From Lineus longissimus (lineage: Eukaryota; Nemertea; Pilidiophora; Heteronemertea; Lineidae), in assembly GCF_910592395.1 (NCBI RefSeq), contig NC_088325.1, forward strand, positions 15,008,109-15,072,108: a DNA stretch of 64,000 nucleotides, read 5' to 3'. Every line of letters starts with the position of its first letter. The first letter of the stretch is position 1. This document shows, one piece after another, positions 37,553 through 48,835 of this stretch. A model generated the notes under the pieces. The model ran no database searches. It had not been told where the DNA came from and saw nothing but the letters and a program-made list of their open reading frames with translations. The position numbers and the translations under genes are program-made.

Positions 37553-37965
37553 GTTATCTCCTCTTCCATAGTGTTGACACTCAAGTTGATGTAATCTTGT
37601 GCTGTAAACCATAACTGAGATATTGCACTAAATTCATCAGATTCAAGAAAGGTTCGAACCCTAAGACATATTTTCATATCATGGTAACATCCCCTGCAAT
37701 AAAAACCAAAGGTTATCTCTTGATTTCATTAGTGTTGACGCTTCAGCTTATGCAAGCTTTCACAAACCATACCTGAGATATATACTTGCTCTGAATTCCA
37801 ACTAGGACGGCACCCTACATATTCCCATTCCAGAGTAACATCATCTACTATAAAAACTAATGGTTATCTCCTTTCTCAAGTGTTGACACTTCACACCCTG
37901 CAATCAGGTAACCATAACAGAGATGTTGCACCCTGAATCCAAGTAAGATAATGATATTGGTGGCA
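37553..37965. repeat. Three-copy tandem repeat, about 151-159 bp
   Basis: Copies start with GTTATCTC at 37553, 37712 and 37863. Each contains AGTGTTGAC(A/G)CTTC, then ACCATA(A/C)C(T/A)GAGAT, then GCACT- or TGCTCTGAATTC-like words, and copies 1 and 2 end with (C/A)(T/C)A(C)ATAAAAAC(C/T)AA. The third copy is cut off after about 100 bp. A B-box-like AGGTTCGAACCCT at 37651-37664 in the first copy has no A box and is probably fortuitous. Confidence 0.85.
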
Positions 37966-38690
37966 TAGCTTTTGTATAGAGATTTCTACTGACCAAGAGC
38001 TAGAGCGTTCTATATGAAACCGGTAACGTAATAACATGCTTTAGCTAGAGTCACAGCAGAGAAGTAGTGTTTGCTCAAAAAGACCTGAAGTGGATCTAGT
38101 GGCGTTTGCATCCTAACTCTTCTATCTGAAGAATATCGGAGATTGTATGCTTGCATAAACCTAAAGTGTCAATACTCGAAAGCCGGAGATAGTCCAAGAG
38201 CCCAGAGAGATAGCCTAAGGTACACCAGATGAGAAAGTGGTTATCTTAAGGCGTAGGGTTGAGCATGCAGTGATGAACAACAGGGCTTGATTCCTGCCTG
38301 CTCATGGGTAAGAAATGTATCCTGCGATTGGGATTGGACAGTGAATCCTAGCTAAGAGTAGAACTATCGGCTTGTATCACAGCTAATATCTTGAGGTACC
38401 TGATTGCATAACTCGAGAGTCAACACTAGAAATGTAAGAGGCCCAGAATGTAAGGTGTTATTATCCAAACTACTCGCTCTATTGACTATTCACTGTATTG
38501 ACTTTGGTCGGCCGTAGAGATTACGCGAACTTTGTGTTACATGAACTTTGGTGTATTATGAAACTTAAAATACCGCGCGCGCAGTGAGCTTAGGGAGGGC
38601 AGACTTGAGAGTGACGCAAAAAAACTATTGTTCTGCGAGGTGACATCTACGTGTGTCGCTCTGTATGGTTCAGTGGCTCAAAATAACAAA

Positions 38691-38710
38691 ATATTTCACA
38701 AAGTGAAATA
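38691..38710. repeat. Palindromic repeat word, copy 1
   Basis: TATTTCACAAAGTGAAATA is an 8-bp perfect inverted repeat around AAA, and occurs again exactly at 47664-47682. A 19-bp exact recurrence in 64 kb is unlikely by chance. It is probably the terminus or core of a small dispersed element, since flanks differ beyond a few bases. Confidence 0.65.
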
Positions 38711-39807
38711 CTTTATTATATACATGTACTTTAAACACTCCCCAGACAAATATTTCGTCATTAATCAAACATGATACGTGGTACGCTAAAACAAACGCAA
38801 ACTATTAAATGTAAGCTATGTTATTTTGTCAGTTGTATTTCTGTGAGTAGAAATATCGAACAATTCATTCTAGTGTTTAAATTCACCTGCATCGTTAATT
38901 ATTCCGTCTAATCAATTTCGAGGAATTGTCTAAAATTCCAGTTGCTTCCAGGAGTGTCGATAGCAAGCTAATAGAACAAAAGCATAGAACAAGTCAAAAG
39001 ATTTTAGAATGTTCTCGAATGCCTGTTTAGTTATCCAATCTATTTTTGAATCGAATAAAAATTTTGGTGACTCTAAGGGTAAACATCGCTCGGTTGTCGG
39101 AAGGCATCCGAGCTTCATTCACTCCCACTGCAAAACCGATGTCGAATGCTTAGCAATCAGCGATCTTTTTAAATCCAATAATACTTTTTGGAGAGAAATG
39201 TTCCTTAAAAAAATGTTCTTAGTCATCTTGGAAAAAAGACTGTTAAAGGCATGGAAATAACTGTTTCTAAATCCAATAAAAAATGCAAGAGGATTTGCGT
39301 AAAAAAATATCACGGAGACTAGTAGTAGGATTTGAATTTTATTGGATTCGAAAACATTCCTGAGAAATCAAAGAATTTTTGTAATGCTTGAATGCAATTA
39401 TCAGAAATGGAAGAATTTTGATTCCTATGTTGTCACTGTTGGCGCAAACATCAAACGTTGCCATTGGCGATGCAGAAGGTACGGGGATAACGATTGGGGT
39501 TAACCCGCTGCTTGTGCTGATTGGGTCATGTTACAGGACAATTAGGAGTTGACAACCAATGTACGACCTGTACCTTTGCATTTAAGAATAATGAAGGTTT
39601 TTGTGGAATAGACTATTGACATAATCATGATAGCCATTAATGACATCAGTATAAGATGTTAAATATGTTTGTTAAAGTGGATGATCAGATAGAAACGGGA
39701 TAATGCTGCTTACGATGTGACAACTTTGGGAGAAATTGGATAGTGTGATACCAGTTATATTAGACCTGGAGGTCTAATTGCCATTGTTAATAGGTTACCT
39801 TCACTCC

Positions 39808-39825
39808 GGGGGGGGGGGGGGGGGG
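39808..39825. repeat. Poly-G tract (18 G)
   Basis: Eighteen G residues follow CACTCC. The 135-codon frame that crosses it (39778-40185) owes its glycine run and part of its length to this tract. Confidence 0.95.
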
Positions 39826-40907
39826 TGTCAAATTCAAATACAGTTAAAACTGTCAAATTGTATTAGGAATACTGAGCAGGGAAACCTCCTTCTAGGTTTC
39901 AGGGAGAAAATAGACAATAGAGGGGTCATAGCTGCACTCAATTCAGCTTCTTTTCAGTGCCTCTGTCAGAAAATGCATGCTCTTTACAGTTTGCAGTTTG
40001 CATGCACGGCATCAATAACTGGACTAGAGAAAAGGATTCAGTTTCAATCTCGATTGCTTCTCAATGTTTCTGATCATTTGATTGGAATGGAATCTGGCAT
40101 CAGTGTAATTTTTCCATTGATATTGTTTATGGGACGTGATGGGCCAGATTTATGTCGCCAGGTCGAGCTTCATTGTGGTTCATGACTCACCACCTAGTGC
40201 CACTAATGATGAATGATGCTTTTACACGAAATGTGCAAATGACCTCGAGGAAGCCGCAGCGGATGCAACAGACTGATTGGGTCAGGTGATCTTCTCTAAC
40301 TGCGTTGACATGTATTTTCCAGGCAATACAGAGTATGAAGGAGGCATATTTTCGACCCAAATAACCACAGGTCTGTAGGCCTATCTGCAACCTAAAATGC
40401 CCTGAATTGGACAGTGTGACATGGTTACGAGAATGGTATTTTATCACATGTGCCCATCACCTTCCTTTCAGTTTCCTTGAATGAAAACTTTGACCTATGC
40501 ACTTGTGCTCATTCTTAAAATGGAAGAAGTCATCTTTGAAGCAATTCTCACTTGAAGAGCGAACTGTAATTTCTTGAAAAAAGGATTCCTCATAGTCCAT
40601 CTGTGATCAGTTACGGATGACTAAGTCAGATCAAGCCGTTACATTGGATGAAACAAGTTGTTTGTAGCATACAGCTCGAGTCGGCACCAATCAACTTGTA
40701 CAACATGGCGAGAGGCTTGTAGATGTTCTTAGCTCCTGATATTTATGTAAAGTCCCAGCCAGCATGATGTTCGTCAGTCTAAGCAATCACATGTGAACAC
40801 AGTCAGCACCTGTGATGTTTTTTAAATGGTAAAAAGCAACCAGTTAAAAAAACGAATTTTCTTTTCTCAAATCTGTGTTGTCAAAGATCTTGTTTTTGTT
40901 TTCCTAG

Positions 40908-41040
40908 GTTCGATGTATTTAAGCTAATAATGCTTAAGCGTATGTCTTCGCCTGCTGACATCAGCCATAAACGCCCACCTTCAGTCGTTCACCGTTTCTA
41001 TTCACTGTTCATAGACCTTATCGTAAAGGTGTTTGGACAG
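40908..41040 (+). CDS. Possible internal exon, unknown protein
   Basis: A long pyrimidine tract (CTTGTTTTTGTTTTCCTAG) ends at 40907. After one base, a frame of 44 codons runs to GGACAG|GTGAAC. It reads FDVFKLIMLKRMSSPADISH and onward to LFIDLIVKVFGQ, and stays open to 41124 if unspliced. The peptide is basic with a hydrophobic C-terminal helix; no domain is recognised. The exon would end in phase 0, matching the acceptor at 41643 downstream, so the two may be the last exons of one plus-strand gene. Both could still be chance. Confidence 0.24.
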
Positions 41041-41247
41041 GTGAACAGAGAGACGGCAAAACAAGAAGCCACATTTTACGTTTGTTTCAGAAACCTCCCA
41101 AGTCGGGGTCTGTTGGCGAAATGAGTCATTCGGAACATGTTCGAGTTCTGTTGTGGATTTATCTTGTAGCGATGAAAGGAGAAAGGGTGGACAAAGTGCT
41201 TTGTACGTGATGTAGATGCTTGAAAGATAAGTAGGAACAGCTCCTAA

Positions 41248-41470
41248 ACTGATGGTGGAACGATGACCAAAGTGTTAGCAATCTAAGCCAAGATCCACAT
41301 GATTTGCCTTGCCGTGGTATCTTTGTGTGAAGAAATTATGCTGTGGCGAGACTTGTGGAAATGATAAGGATAAGAAGTTTGTGTGACTGATGGTGGTATG
41401 ATGACCAATGCTCTGGCAGCCCAATCAAGTTGATACCAGCTGGTAAGGAATTCGCTGATCAGAATCTGCA
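41248..41470. repeat. Degenerate two-copy tandem, about 138 bp
   Basis: ACTGATGGTGGAACGATGAC at 41248 recurs as ACTGATGGTGGTATGATGAC at 41386, each followed by CAA and an AGTGTTAGCAATC- or TGCTCTGGCAGCCCAATC-like segment. The second copy, with GCTGGTAAGGAATTCGCTGA, resembles units of the array at 9817-10275 (GTGGCAAAGAGTTTGCAGCT), so both may derive from one family. Confidence 0.55.
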
Positions 41471-41642
41471 GGAGCTGGTGAATGTAGGTGAACCGTATGG
41501 GCGTGTTTCAAAAGCAAGGGGAGAGGGCAGATATGATATTCCGGCTCGGATGCACCAATAATATGTGATAACTTGAATTGAAATTGGCCGTCATTTTGTG
41601 GAAATTGACCTGGGCCTCCATTTCATTGGTGCCCTCTCTCAG

Positions 41643-41900
41643 ATTCCTAGATGCGTCCCTGAGATTGCATTCTCTCTTTCGGTTGTCAACACGGTTCCAG
41701 TTTCTCGTTCCCAATCTACAGGTCTTCCATCAATCAAAGCAGACAAACATACAAATCTCGATCCGATCCTCACAAAGCTTCATCAACCATTAACCAAAGT
41801 GCACTCTCGCAATCTCGAGAGACGTACCGTACCTCTTCTACTCATTAGAGTAAACAACGGAGACAAAGACCCACTACTCAATCGATCTTGTCACAAATAA
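41643..41900 (+). CDS. Possible terminal exon with AATAAA
   Basis: GGTGCCCTCTCTCAG ends at 41642 and is followed in phase 0 by 85 codons to TAA at 41898-41900. The peptide begins IPRCVPEIAFSLSVVNTVPV and ends VNNGDKDPLLNRSCHK. The stop overlaps an AATAAA hexamer at 41896-41901, so cleavage would fall near 41920. The frame is also open upstream of the acceptor to an ATG at 41598, giving a self-contained 100-codon frame as the alternative. Phase agrees with the exon-like segment at 40908-41040. No family is recognised. Confidence 0.22.
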   Translation: MPRCVPEIAFSLSVVNTVPVSRSQSTGLPSIKADKHTNLDPILTKLHQPLTKVHSRNLERRTVPLLLIRVNNGDKDPLLNRSCHK

Positions 41901-41901
41901 A

Positions 41902-43964
41902 TGACATATCTTTTGGGAGGGGACCAGACAAAGATGGTCTCGATTTCAGTATTGTAAAGTTCATTTGGGAGTAGTTTTCTTTTGGATTCCATTGTCTGAT
42001 TTTCTAATAGTTTAGGCTTCATGTTTCTAGCTCTTCAATGTTCAGGACTGATGTTGTGGGGTTTTACAAAGATGCATTCATATTGTTTTAACCTAGTGGA
42101 AAGCTCTTGATCAGTTCTTTCCGGTTTGTGCCACATTTAAAGCTCTTGACATGACCATTCATTGAAAAGCTCTTAATCAGCGCTTTCTGATGGTACCATT
42201 CGTAAACTTATGCACCAAATCCAATGTAAATCCAACAACAAGTCCTAACACATTCCAAAAACGACGGGAAGTTAATACCGCGAATCCTAGTGCAGTGTCA
42301 TAGCCATCCATTCATGGCAACATTAATACATCCTGAGCAGCCCCCAACCAATATCACCAGCCTATTCTTCAAGGCGTTCAGCAGTCAAGTCACAGCCCGT
42401 ATGACCAAGTAATTTCCGTGGACAGATCTGGTTAGTAAGGGGAATAATTCTTAGGCTGTCACGGGCTTCCCTCCTGCTACGAGACAACTGTCATTAGTTT
42501 AGAGCCAGGCTTTAGCCATGCTAATAGTTAACGGGCTAAGAGTTAAAGATAGCTCACAGGAAAAGCGTTTGGTGCTAGTTGAAGATATTGGAGCAACCGA
42601 AGCAGAATCTAAAGCATGAATCATGAAATCATGCACCGTAAAGGTTTCAGTTCAGTGACTGCTTGCAAAATCATCGTTCTGGGGGGGGGGGAAATTCGGT
42701 TTTCCGCAATCTTCCCTGGATGAACTAGGATTTTCTCTGTCAGTTTTGATTATTAACTGTCTTAAGGAGATCTTCTGGAACCGTCTGTTTTGAGCTCGAC
42801 GCAGCGGTAGGGAAGGTGTATGTTTTCTCTGGTAGTAAGGTTATTAGTATCCCATCTGCCTAGTTGTATGGTCTGCGGTCAAGATTTGTCTGGAAGATAC
42901 CTATGTTTGAGTTCCTTCATTGGAGTGTTCTCCTGTGTAATCTGGGCAGTATGGTGGCTTGTTCTGCTACTATCTTCATTTAAGGCAGTTGGAAACCAAA
43001 CTGCCCTCGGACTCTGAGACAGAAGGGAGAATGTCATGAAATGCATCAACAACTGGGCGCTGTGGTCGATGAATACACTTAAATAAGGGGCCTACTTGAC
43101 GTGGTGGGATCAGCACTGTGTGCGTGCGGGAGTACCATCCAAGTTACAGCCCGCACGCTGCTGGGTTGCCCTGATTCATCATCACATTGACTGAAACTGT
43201 GGCCATAGGAAGCATGATTGAAGACCAACTCTGTGGGGATTCTTGGATGAACGTACCATGAACACTGCCTCTGTGACTGCTACAAAATAGGGGGTGTAGT
43301 GGAAAAATAAGAAGAAAGTGTGTTTGATCACAGGCCTGAGACTTGCTGAAGACACATTGGGCATGTTCATTTAGACAAAGAATTGATATCCTAGCAAAAT
43401 GTTGACCTTTTACAGAACCCGTGATACAACTAGACCACCTATTTCTCAGCCAACCTTTAACAACTGTCTTTGTATTTTTCAAACCTGCCTAAAATTGCAG
43501 AATTCCCCAGGCATCAATCACGTACGATTTAACAACTGTATTATTCACCAACTCATACAGAATTCATTGCCAACGTTGCATTGTTTTTGTACCATTCGCT
43601 GCAATCAATCACCCCTGATAGCAAAAAGGTACAATCTCGATTGAAATTGAAAAAAAACCACATCTGGCATCTTGAGTATCTAAAGAAGTGGCATTCCGCA
43701 TCTTAATGTCACTGGAATTTGAATGTAACTGCAAAATCAATCAAAGTCTGCCTTATCTCTCAACAGGTTTTCTTGAGATACCACTCCGGTGAGAAAGTAG
43801 GGGCGATAAGACGCTATTTTTATGCAAAATCAAGCAGATTTGAGCTTGAGTTTCCAATTAAAGTTTAGAACAATTCGTGCAATGGTGATTTGATTTGTGA
43901 AACTAACTGATTATTCTGGAGTGAGGTAAATTTTAGCACTTGTTTGAGTAGTTTTGGGCGGGCT
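41902..43964. other. Non-coding stretch
   Basis: No gene is recognised. A poly-G run of 11 lies at 42681-42691. A 22-bp segment at 43767-43788 lies between a good acceptor (CCTTATCTCTCAACAG) and a CG|GTGAGA donor. The frame through it reads on for 33 codons (VFLRYHSGEKVGAIRRYFYA) before TAG, so it might be a microexon or a short terminal exon. Confidence 0.35.
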
Positions 43965-43985
43965 GCGCTGAACCGTCAAGGCTTT
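43965..43985. repeat. Exact 21-bp direct repeat, left copy
   Basis: Begins GCGCTGAACCGTCAAGG and ends CTTT. The identical 21 bp recurs at 44376-44396, bracketing 390 bp that hold a minus-strand tRNA-derived module. The length fits a long target-site duplication, but the right copy may itself belong to the tRNA-like sequence. Confidence 0.85.
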
Positions 43986-44319
43986 AACCATCCAGGCACC
44001 AGTGGTGTTTTCAATATCCTCCGCCTCTCGATATGACGAAGGAGTATAAAAAGCCCGAAACTCAGGATACCCTTTGGCTAATTCTGATTGGAGAAGTCAC
44101 GGTCCGACACTAATATATTTGTTCCCCAATGTAGCTTCCAAAATAGCAGCTGCCGATTCGAACCATCTTCGGTAGTACTCGAACGTCCGGAATCAGTATG
44201 TGCTGCAGTTTGACAAGTGTTGGTGCGGGATATGATAATGATAATAATGAAAATGTTGTTATCTGTACATGGATGATTAGATAACAAGAAAGGGAAGAAG
44301 AAAAAAAAGGAAAACTGCG

Positions 44320-44396
44320 GCAGACCCACCGGGGGTCGAACCCGCGACCAGCCGATCCACAGTCAAACACTCGTAGCGCTGAACCGTCAAGGCTTT
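44320..44396 (-). repeat. tRNA-derived SINE-like head
   Basis: Read on the minus strand, GGTTCAGCGCTACGAGTG is followed by TTTGACTGTGGATCGGCTGG, then a perfect B box GGGTTCGACCCC (plus 44332-44343), then a T-rich tract. The order and the GACTGTGGATC loop resemble Tyr- or His-type tRNAs (a GTG anticodon). The A box is incomplete. The minus-strand frame at 44496-44110 containing AGRGFDPRWVCRSFPF is a translation of this element, not a gene. Confidence 0.65.
44376..44396. repeat. Exact 21-bp direct repeat, right copy
   Basis: Identical to 43965-43985. It overlaps the degenerate A-box end of the minus-strand tRNA-like module. Confidence 0.85.
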
Positions 44397-47148
44397 CGTG
44401 CTGTAATGAGGATTTTATTCGCCTCTTATATGCGGTATGCAAACGAGCGCGCCGCAATTGTGACAAGGTCGCGCAGGTGGCAAAGTGATTGTCCAAAATA
44501 GTTCCAAGTAATCGTATATTTCGATAGTTGTACAGATTTCTATCAACATATCGTATTCATATACCTCAGTGATATAAAATATTATCTTTGCAGTTGATTT
44601 AACGTTTGAATAGCCTCTTTTTAAAGTTTTTAAAAATCGAGGTCAGCCGCAGGTCAGAGTCTTCTGTCAGGTGGGATGTCGGGCAGTGGTTCAGAAAATG
44701 AAGTCCGGAGAGAATTCGTTGTGGTTCCTGTGCTCTTCGGCTGTACTACTGTCTAACGTAACAAGTGCATAACTCCAATCTACGTGTGCTTGCTAACTTT
44801 TCCCCCACTCTGCCTTCATAATGTCCCGGAACATCGACACCCCAGTCTGATTTACTGGCGACAACCATAATATCTCCTATCACCTTAATTACTGCATGTC
44901 GCTGAATATGCCAACATCAACCAGTGGCAACAGCTATTATTCTCATCACGGACTGAGGACCAGACTGAAACTCAATGACTCATCAATAAGCTGAATAGTC
45001 GCACGTCACAAATAACCGTCTCCAGTGGAAACATTTTTACCTTCGATGAGATTGCTAGTATTTGTATCGAACCATTGTTGCTAACCGACGCAATCGTTCT
45101 TTCAAGATTTTTTCTTTTCCGTAATGGATTTTGTTCTGAAGATGTGATTGATTTTTAACCCGTTGATGATGACTGTAGAGAACTGAATCGGATTTCAATT
45201 TCAAATCGTACATAACTTATCATGATTACTGTCACTCACATCCCCCCCGCCCCCCAATCGATCTCCCTATTACTCCATCATCTGGCTCGCATATGCTCTC
45301 CATTGCATATCATTTCAGTAGCTTTTCCTCTTCAAAGGTTCACCTTCTTAACAACACTTATAATACATTCATCAGAACGTCTTCCGATCTCATACGCATT
45401 ATATCTCATGAGCCGCGGGCAGTATAACCTGGCAGACCTGTTGCCTCGTTCGCATTCCCAAGAGAAACCTTTATCAACCACAACTCACGTCCTGCCACCA
45501 GTGACTCATTGTCCCAATGGTTCCTCACGTCCCATCTCGAAACCCTGATAACTCAAAGTGCCACCATAAATAAGATTAACGCCTGGGCAGGCTTGTTCGA
45601 AACTACGTTAGCTTCATCGGAGTCGTTAGACTTAACATGAGAAATATTAATGAGATTGACTGAAATAGATAAAACTTTTATGGATACTTGACTTAACCAA
45701 GCGTGATTTTTGGGCTTTTGAACAACTGGACCTGTCTTAGATATGTGGTAGCCCAAAATGTTCATCGTGTTTCCCGATTTGTCGCGAGGTGCTGCAATTC
45801 TCAGATGGAGCGGTTTCTATAATCAAGAATTTCGTTTTATAATTTCCGCCAAACCACGTCGAAAAAAAACCCAACAGAATTTCATCATTTGACACTTCCA
45901 TAACTACATTACAATAATGAATCCCCACAAAACCCTCAAATTGCGAAAGAAGATTAGTTTTCCAAAATTTCGTCAAATTCTCATCGATTGAAATTTACAA
46001 CGGGTACAATTACATCGTTTTGCCACGTATTGCCATTCCTACATGCCAGGAGCGACAATTCAAACTGTGTTTCCACGGATACGACAGCGATCAAATAAAA
46101 TATTGCTACTCAAATGGGATGATTTAGACGCGTAATCCTACCTTGGTCGTTTCAAACATTGATGACATAGCGCACAAATTGAATTATGAGAAATGTTCGG
46201 AACGAATTTGCAGAATTCTCTGAAATTTACATGAATCAATACATTCCTGACATCGCCTGATTTTGTGATTTATTTCGCAATGAAATCCTTGAATGTTGCA
46301 GTAAGAGTCGATGCATGAATGGCCCTCTCTGAGAAACTCTCCTCTCTTTTGGGTCAGCTAGTGAGGCCAGCATATTCTTGTGTGGGGTCAAATGATATGA
46401 ACATTGTTACTCTGATATCCAAGAGCACCATAGTTTTGGTCGTTGCGTTGGTCAAGTCGTTCCGTTTAGCTCGCTGCTTTCTGTTCTACGAATGCATTTG
46501 CCGTTGTGTACAACATGGTAAAGCGTTTAGGAAATCTTGAGAGTGTTGTTCCAGGGCGAGAGATGACAAAATGCAAGTGAGAAGCTCGAGTAACTTCTCA
46601 TCACAGCCACAGGCTCTCTCCTTGCCAAATATAAACCGCTCTCTCCATAGGCTCATCGTCCCAATCGGTTACTTTGACGTTTTAGTAGGTGACAGGGTTC
46701 ATGTTCACGAATTCCAGAAGAAGAATGGTGATAAGAACTTTATGCATGTATCAAGCTAGTTATAGTACAATGATGCATACATTACAAATGTATCTAATAT
46801 TAACTGTTCTTCGAAAGCCATGTGTTGAATCATGAAATATCATATTGTTTCTGATACATAAAACACAAACAAGAGGTAGGCAGATGTTCAGCTGAATCAG
46901 ACATAAGTAATTCCATGCCAACTCAACAATTGTATCTGGCGAAGGAATTGATATCAACATGTTAACAGTATTGAAATATGATCATATTCACTGCGTGAAT
47001 CTAAGCTAACAATCGCTACCACAGGTTGCTACAGGGCCCGACTGCAGGGTCGTCACTGCATCATTACAGCGTACTATAGCATGTACCAGAAAATCGAGTG
47101 TTACAATTCTATCGATCCTTCGCGACACTTGCATATGTATGCTTCCTC
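44397..47148. other. Non-coding stretch
   Basis: No gene is recognised. A C-rich patch (CCCCCCCGCCCCCC) lies near 45242-45255. The frame beginning at 45222 crosses it and is rich in H, P, S and L, as expected of low-complexity sequence. Frames at 46319-46540 and 46571-46759 have no supporting signals. Confidence 0.4.
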
Positions 47149-47180
47149 TCAGCAGTGTATGACCGGTCATACACTGCTGA
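47149..47180. repeat. Perfect 32-bp palindrome
   Basis: TCAGCAGTGTATGACC at 47149-47164 is followed directly by its exact reverse complement at 47165-47180, with CCGG at the centre and no spacer. Both strands therefore encode the same peptide QQCMTGHTLL. Weak symmetry continues outside: GTACCAGAAAATC about 60 bp to the left against TTTTGTACC to the right. It could extrude as a cruciform, be the centre of a collapsed inverted duplication, or be a binding site for a symmetric factor. Confidence 0.97.
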
Positions 47181-47663
47181 TCATCTGTGTGCATCTTTTG
47201 TACCAAACGTGTTCTAATCTTCGACAGTCAGTACTAACTAACACAGGCTACTCCCATCCCAGTACCATTTCTACGATGAACCGTACAAGAATGAAAAACC
47301 TTTGGATTTCATCCACGGGTTAAGAATCACTGGTGTTTTTCTCTTCAACGCTGATTTAAACCAAATTAAGCATCTCACAGCATCTTGTATTAGATTCACA
47401 GGTGTGTAGGAACATGCAACAAGGTGTTCAACTGAAACATAAACTCTACCATGCTCGGAAATCTTGTCAGATTCTTCTCTCTCCTTGTTTGCTGACATGT
47501 ACAATTCACATCTTGGAAGAAAGTGTTGTGAAACAAGTGGGAAAGGGTGTACCAAAACCTCATGGAATCCATATGTCACTGGCCTCCTAAATGTCAGAGA
47601 GCGGTAGACACACAAATAATAGATGGATAACTCTTTTTGGGATTCAGAGACAAAGTGCTCTTA

Positions 47664-47682
47664 TATTTCACAAAGTGAAATA
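47664..47682. repeat. Palindromic repeat word, copy 2
   Basis: Exact second occurrence of TATTTCACAAAGTGAAATA (first at 38692-38710). Left flank GTGCTCTTA and right flank ATATCAATT differ from copy 1. Confidence 0.65.
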
Positions 47683-47710
47683 ATATCAATTCACTGCTGC
47701 TAAAGTAAAG

Positions 47711-48090
47711 TTATTGGCCGCCTCGGTGTTTCTTGGGCCAAATGAGAAGACTCATGATAGAGAGAAGACTATCAGCTCCGTTCTTAGCTTGGATGTTTGG
47801 AGCCTTCCCGCTAGCTACATTGCGTTGAAATGACTTGCCTAAGCTTTGATGAGATGCATGCAAATTTGAAAAATGGATGTCAAAAAGAGGTGTTTTCACT
47901 GAAGGAATCAAAGATGAAGGTTGATATAATCTCTGCAGAATCTTGTCCACCACCTGTGATAGCCTCTCTGATAACCACATTGAACTATATCTTCAATCAA
48001 CATCAGCAGAAAATCTGCTCTTCTGTAAACATTTTCTTTGCAGCTTTCGCGGCAGAATCTTTGCAGAAATCACTTAGCATATCTTGGTAG
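47711..48090. other. Opposed open frames, coding strand undecided
   Basis: A minus-strand frame (47980-47711, 89 codons, containing KILQRLYQPSSLIPSVKTPL) and a plus-strand frame (47830-48090, 86 codons, containing NGCQKEVFSLKESKMKVD) overlap. A strong acceptor (AACATTTTCTTTGCAG) at 48043 opens a third plus frame beginning LSRQNLCRNHLAYLGRDRFN. At most one can be real and none shows a known motif. Confidence 0.12.
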
Positions 48091-48835
48091 GGATCGCTTC
48101 AACAGGTTGAGTGACTGCAGGGGAAGAAACAGTTACGCTGTATCGAGATAGATGTTACCGGCAAAACACCTAACTGTTGTAATGGAATTCCAGTGCATGT
48201 TTTTTGCACCGTCTTTTCGTCTTAGAATGTGTTCTTTTCTTTGTGAGCATGTGGACTTGTCACTTTGATAAGCAGTTTGCAGTACCAGTAGGGTTAAGCC
48301 CAGCAACTGCATAATACATGCACATAAAGTGTCTAACACGATATCAGTGTGAAAGATTTCCTCCTGACACACTAGGAATCAAAGATTCTTTCGTGTCCGG
48401 CACCATTACTAATCCAATCACTAAAAATATCATGAAACATGCCATGTTTTGGCAATCGTTTTCGCACTTGCCACAATAGACAGTAATTTCATGTTGAGTT
48501 GGTCTTTCTACTGGTGCATTCACGTGTAGTTCGGCATTGAAAGGTATTGGTATGTGTACTCAGCTTGGTTGCTGATTGACTTGTGATGGGCTACTCCGGG
48601 CATTGTTTATCATTGGTAACCATGGTGCGGGGCTTCAAGGACTATTGATCACCGTTGAATTGTGAGATGAGAGTGACCATAGTCTGTGAGCATGCATGCC
48701 ACTCGACACTTTAAGGACCGAGAGTGTTTGGAGAAATTCAGACTACACTTCCATAGCGAAGAGAATCATGACATCAACTGTATGATTATGAGAATGTGCT
48801 CGTCGAGACCTCGCTAACGAACAGTTATATCCTCA

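Noticed and set aside
37651-37664. B-box-like AGGTTCGAACCCT
   Set aside because: No A box precedes it, it lies inside a tandem unit whose other copies lack it, and no tRNA fold is possible.
39005-39395. Possible small inverted-repeat transposon with GAATGTTTTCGAAT-like ends
   Set aside because: The arms match over only about 12 bp with mismatches and there is no clear target duplication.
44110-44496. 128-codon minus-strand frame containing AGRGFDPRWVCRSFPF
   Set aside because: This is the translation of the tRNA-derived SINE head and its pyrimidine tract, not a protein gene.
44486-44506. TGATTGTCCAAA, the first 12 bases of miR-219
   Set aside because: The rest of the sequence differs and there is no pairing arm nearby.
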